A stretch of DNA of 64,000 nt from Corylus avellana (lineage: Eukaryota; Streptophyta; Magnoliopsida; Fagales; Betulaceae). Of the stretch, positions 60,058 through 64,000 are shown one piece after another; positions within the stretch are counted from its first letter, which is position 1; every line of letters begins with the position of its first letter. Made by a program: the position numbers and the translations under genes. The notes beneath the pieces are model-generated. The model worked only from the letters and a program-made list of their open reading frames with translations, had not been told where the DNA came from and did not search any database. Location of the stretch: NCBI RefSeq assembly GCF_901000735.1, contig NC_081546.1:27237900-27301899 (forward strand). Direction: 5' to 3'.

Positions 60058-60448
60058 GGGAAAACTTCACTTATTACCCATAATATTTCATCACCTTTGC
60101 AATTGTACTATTAAACTTCAAAAAGCATCAACTTAGTGTTATAATTATCTTTCAAAAGTTTGTAATGTCAATCATTTCGTCTAAATTTTGCTTTAAATCC
60201 TAACGGAAAATTGATATTCCCAAAATATTATCGCCCAAATTCAAGGTATTTTTGTAATTTTATAAACTTCTTAAGGATATTTTGAGAATTTCACTCATTA
60301 ATCGTTTGATTTAATGCTGAATTTTGATAGGAAAGTTGACATTGCAAACTTTTGAAAGATGATTATCTTAAACTTATCCTTTTTTTAAAGTTTAAAGGCA
60401 TAATTGCAAAAGTGATAAAAAATTAGGGGCGTTAAGTGACGTTTTTCC
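60058..60448. mobile_element. Foldback MITE, right-block copy
   Basis: Counterpart of 50098-50488, flanked by TTATTTTTG and TTATTTTTA. Confidence 0.7.
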
Positions 60449-61442
60449 TTATTTTTAATATTTATTCAATGCCATATATACTTTCCTCTTTTTTATTTTT
60501 TATTTTTATTTTATTTCTGAGAATATACTTTTCTGCTGGCTTCTTTTTTAATTGGGCTAAGAAATACCACTTTATTGTCTATAAACTTATTAGCTACATG
60601 ATATATCATGATGATGTTATACACTTGCTTCAAAAACCTAATCATTTGTTAAACTGTGCAATTGAAACGTGAGCAAACCAACATTTAAAGGAGCAAGAAG
60701 ACACAGAAGAAGTTTTAGAGGTCCAATGCGATGTCGTGTTAGGCCATGGAAATATGGACAAAACAAACATGCCACCATGGAAAACCTCCTCCTCTAATTT
60801 ATTAATGGGCTTACATCAAGCTGTTTGGACATCACATGGGGCGTGCAAATTGTGATGGTGATGTTTTAACCCATATGCTTACAGACAGCTCAGGATGACC
60901 ACACAACTAGTCCACTCTGGGTTTTTAAACATCTTTAATGTAAATGTTGTGCTGCAAAGCATGGAACATTTGGATTCGGATTCTCAATAATTTTCTGTCT
61001 AAAAATAAGGGCTGAAAAAAATTATAAAGAGACTGAAAGAGAGGGTGTTTTGCTCAAACTGAGCTCTCTGCTCGAATAGCAAAGCCCTTTTTCATATTAA
61101 GATTTACATTATTTGTCTAAATTATTTAGCAATTTAAACGAGTAATTAGTGGGAATTCTTATCTCTCTTATAAACTCCTGCCTATAAAAAAAAAAGTAAG
61201 AAAATAACAACAGAAATGGTGGGCTGCAACTTGTTCACTTTTCTGGTCATTTATTGCAGCTCACGTGCCTCCATAGCTAAGGAATCTCATGAAATCAAGG
61301 ACAAAAGCTGAAAGGCTTGGTCTGAATTCTGCAACTGATGATGATGTCCACTGTTCAAAAGGGAACATGTAAAAAATTCTAGTGGTTAAAAGAGTGTGGT
61401 TTGGTTTCAATTAGGATTATAAAATGCTTGCTCATGAGTCAA

Positions 61443-61444
<2 letters not shown>

Positions 61445-61477
<33 letters not shown>
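61445..61477. repeat. (TA)n microsatellite
   Basis: About 32 bases of TA in the right block, against about 13 bases at the same site in the left block (51485-51497). A strong length difference between the two copies. Confidence 0.9.
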
Positions 61478-61479
<2 letters not shown>

Positions 61480-62376
61480 ACCAACTGAAGGCTGAAGGTG
61501 GTGTATCCACTTGGGCAACTTATTGTGGTTTAGTGAATGGTGCAGAGCACTCTGTAAATGATTAGTTGTTTATTTACATCATGTTGTCAAGTAGGGTCGA
61601 CAGTTTTTCATGATATCTGTAAATTCGACACAAAATTCAATACGAAATTAAGAGATTATGGTTGAGAAATTTGATCCGTTTAATTAAATAAATCGGATTA
61701 AGATTGAGCGGCTTATATAACACGAACTGCCACACCTAGCTTAAAGTGTGTTCCTAATTAACACTATTAAATCTACAAAATTTAATCTCGACTAAAAATA
61801 GATCATCTCGTCTTAAAATGAAAATGATTCTCCTGAGTCCTGATCCATCCATGATGTACTGGTCTGGAAGTTCTAGCACCGAACTTAATGCTGTGATGGG
61901 CCGTATCAACCAGCCAGGCTACTTGGGCTGTAACCAATTAGTCTTTCCAGAAGGGTTGAGCCGGGCTTGATGCCGTCTTCTAAGGATATGAGCCCAAATA
62001 CATTTACAACAAACGGTCAAAGACAGTGAAAAGACGTGTTTGGCTCCCTTCAGTAACATTCATTTGGAAACATATAGTTTAACAGCCAAAAATGCCAACA
62101 ACTGGACCACCTAATTAATGTGTCCCTTCGGGAAAGGAAAGTGCATTGAAGCGAGGTCCGCAAACAGAAAACGGTTTCATGACAACATAGCCAAACCAAA
62201 CACGCCCTTATCCCTGCCCACAATCTTGGGAATGGAAGATAAAAAAAGAGGTTTTCTGCCTGCAGGAGTCAGCAAAACCAGCTAGACTTTGCTTCTTTGT
62301 TGTGAACAAAACCAGGACCATTCAACCTTAAAAATCCCAGTATCCAACGGCCATTTCCTTAACCAACTGAAAAGAA

Positions 62377-63931
62377 ATGACGAAGCCCAGATGGCCCTTT
62401 GTTCACAAAATTTTGTTTTTCCTTGTCTATGTCCATCTGGGTATTGGTATTGCAACCTGTTCCACAGACCCTCTTGTCCAGCAAAAATTAGACAAGGTTC
62501 TTAGGCTCCCAGGGCAGAGTTTTAACCTGAGCTTTGCACACTATGCTGGGTACATCGATGTCAATGAAGATTCTGGGAGGGCCCTCTTCTACTGGTTCAT
62601 TGAGGCTGCTGAGGATCCTGATTCAAAGCCTCTTGTTCTTTGGCTTAATGGAGGTCAAGCTTCAAAATTTGTTCATACCCTTTTATATATATATATAATT
62701 TATTGGTGTTTTGACTTGTGGTTTTTGAATTGGTATGTGACTGTTTTGCTGCTAGTTTCCATATTTTTCTTGTGTGACTTATTACTAACTGTTTAATTGA
62801 TAACTTGAAAGAATATGTGAGAGGGAATTATTGGATCCAAATTCACGGCTACTGAAAATGCCACACGGATTGGAGAGAAACTGGGAAAGCTTTTGGAGAT
62901 TGATGATGCAAATACAAAGGGAGTTCATTTCTGTAAGTTCCTTCGAATTAGAGTGGAGAAGGGAAAGATCAAGTATGGGTTCAGACTGTTCAGTTCAAAT
63001 ATGAAAGGCTCTCAGATTTCTGTTATAGCTGTGGTTCAATCTGCCATGTTAAAGAGGATTCTCCATTTAAGGGGAAGTTTGGCCCTGAGATGAGAGCAAC
63101 GGGAACTTCCTGGGACCAAATGGAGTTTTCCAATGATCATATCACAAAAAAATAGTTGAGATACAAAAAAAGAAAAAAAAAAAAAAAGAACAAAAAAAGA
63201 GAGGAAATGCAGATGGAGGAAAAATGTATTAGAATGAAGACACCAAGAGAGTTTTGGTTGTAATCATCTTACTGAGCATTCGTGTCTAGTCCAGAATATA
63301 TAGGAGAGATACAGGTGCTAGAGCCACAGTGTGAGGTGGCGAGATTGCAAGAGATACAAATAAAATAGAAGACTATAAAAGCTAAACTAGCTGGCACGTA
63401 GGTTTACTGAAACCAACGAGTTAAGAGGAAGCTGTGCAAGCATGAATTAAGCCTTGAATTCTGGAAGAGATTATGCCCCATATTTTCCCGGTGACAGCCG
63501 TGACTTTCCCTTGAAATCTGGATGTCTTTCATAGCCGTAATTCTCCTTAGAATCTGGCTGTTGGCTTGACCTTCAATTATCACTTTAACAAAATGTTCTG
63601 ATTCCTAACTGTTTGAATTGTTCTTTACTGTTTGATTGATAACTTTAAAGAATATGTGACAGGAAAAAGTCTTAATATTTGTAAAAGTTTTCTACATTGA
63701 TGTTTCTTTGCTTTTCAAACCATTTGGATGTTGAAAATTGACAGCTTGTCTGTTTTTTTAATTGCTGTTGATAGAGTGCAATCTTTTGAAATGAGTTTCT
63801 GACTAAAGACTTACTGCTTTCAGGGCCTGGATGTTCATCCATTGCTTATGGGGAGGCAGAGGAAATTGGCCCTTTTCATATCAAGGCGGATGGAAAGACA
63901 CTTTATTTGAACCCTTACTCTTGGAATCAAG
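62377..63931 (+). CDS. Serine carboxypeptidase-like protein, SCPL29-type, first two exons, cut by window edge
   Basis: Exon 1 62377-62653 and exon 2 63824-63931 join in phase 1 to give 128 residues; the exon 2 donor GTGAGA leads beyond the window. SCPL proteins are secreted alpha/beta-hydrolases (peptidase family S10) that act as carboxypeptidases or acyltransferases in vacuole or apoplast. Seen: a hydrophobic signal peptide (about residues 1-27), [44 protein letters not shown] and then [18 protein letters not shown]. The WLNGGPGCSS motif, which forms part of the oxyanion hole, spans the exon junction. The catalytic Ser, Asp and His lie downstream and are not visible. The start is the first ATG giving a signal peptide. 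SCPL29 assignment rests on the [13 protein letters not shown] block and on the ATG11 neighbour, as in Arabidopsis. Confidence 0.9.
62829..63189 (+). mobile_element. LINE ORF1-type DUF4283/zinc-knuckle fragment in SCPL intron 1 (right copy)
   Basis: Same as 52845-53205, including the frameshift and the Cys-to-Ser change in the knuckle. Confidence 0.7.
63225..63590 (-). mobile_element. Copia solo LTR in SCPL intron 1 (right copy)
   Basis: Same as 53241-53606, with the same termini and TATA motif. Confidence 0.6.
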
Positions 63932-64000
63932 GTGAGAAACATCTAATGAATTTGTCAACGTTTTTGTCTTCTGATTTTTTTTTTCCTGTAATATTTGAGC

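Larger units (their letters stand above)
53765..63648. repeat. Large direct repeat, right copy (9884 bp)
   Basis: Collinear with 43871-53664. The net extra length of 90 bases comes from homopolymer and TA-run changes, a 30-bp insertion at about 56741-56770 and small insertions near 58465. It starts at the first base after the gap. Its right end is set only by where the left copy runs out; unique sequence with carboxypeptidase exon 2 continues. Confidence 0.97.
62787..63660. repeat. Imperfect 34-base direct repeats bracketing the intron-1 insertions
   Basis: AACTGTTTAATTGATAACTT then GAAAGAATATGTGA (62787-62820) recurs as TACTGTTTGATTGATAACTT then TAAAGAATATGTGA (63627-63660), three mismatches. 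Between them lie the LINE piece and the LTR. It is too long for a normal target duplication; an old tandem duplication that later took insertions is possible. The left block breaks off inside the second repeat. Confidence 0.7.

Noticed and set aside
1..64000. CRISPR arrays, operons, prokaryotic mobile systems, intact tRNA or rRNA genes
   Set aside because: No regularly spaced repeats, no Shine-Dalgarno-led gene strings and no complete cloverleaf were seen; A-box matches found belong to SINE-like remnants.

Overview
This window is nuclear DNA from a dicot plant, probably a woody rosid. The genes are AT-rich, have many introns and carry plant-specific families, including a TIR-type disease-resistance exon, a class absent from most monocots. 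Introns and spacers are full of miniature inverted-repeat elements (MITEs) and retrotransposon debris. Nothing in it is prokaryotic. All exon models were built by hand from reading frames, GT/AG splice sites and remembered Arabidopsis homologues; no transcript or database evidence was available.

Layout. 1-157 (-): first exon of a TIR-NLR gene running off the left edge. 2248-6515 (-): a decayed Ty1-copia retrotransposon with a 3' LTR but no 5' LTR. 7093-8027: a hAT-like element ending in long ACCGGTTAA-type repeats. 8764-11820 (+): NUP43, a WD40 nucleoporin, with an apparent frameshift in exon 1. 12855-15614 (+): plastid ribosomal protein bL35c. 16725-17133: a Harbinger-type MITE. 20638-24819 (+): an ASG1-like regulator behind a cluster of ABRE and DRE motifs. 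27110-29510 (-): a RING-H2 protein. 32058-39537 (-): ATG11, the autophagy scaffold. 41622-41968: a Mutator-type MITE with a perfect 9-bp target duplication. 43871-53664 and 53765-63648: two near-identical copies of a roughly 9.8-kb block separated by exactly 100 N. Each block ends in exon 1 of a serine carboxypeptidase-like gene, and only the right copy continues to exon 2 before the window ends.

How the genes relate. They are housekeeping or stress genes with no shared pathway: nuclear pore, plastid translation, ABA/stress response, ubiquitin ligation, autophagy and a secreted peptidase-fold enzyme. What links them is conserved gene order. From memory, Arabidopsis has bL35c beside ASG1 (At2g24090/24100), and on chromosome 4 an ASG1 paralogue, ATG11, SCPL29 and NUP43 lie within At4g30780-30840. 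The window looks like one unduplicated ancestral block corresponding to both segments.

The points most worth checking are the duplicated block across the gap (probably an unmerged haplotype overlap rather than a true tandem duplication), the NUP43 frameshift, and the copia element, whose seven recognisable in-frame stops can all be explained by C-to-T or G-to-A changes. I found no convincing new multi-gene system.
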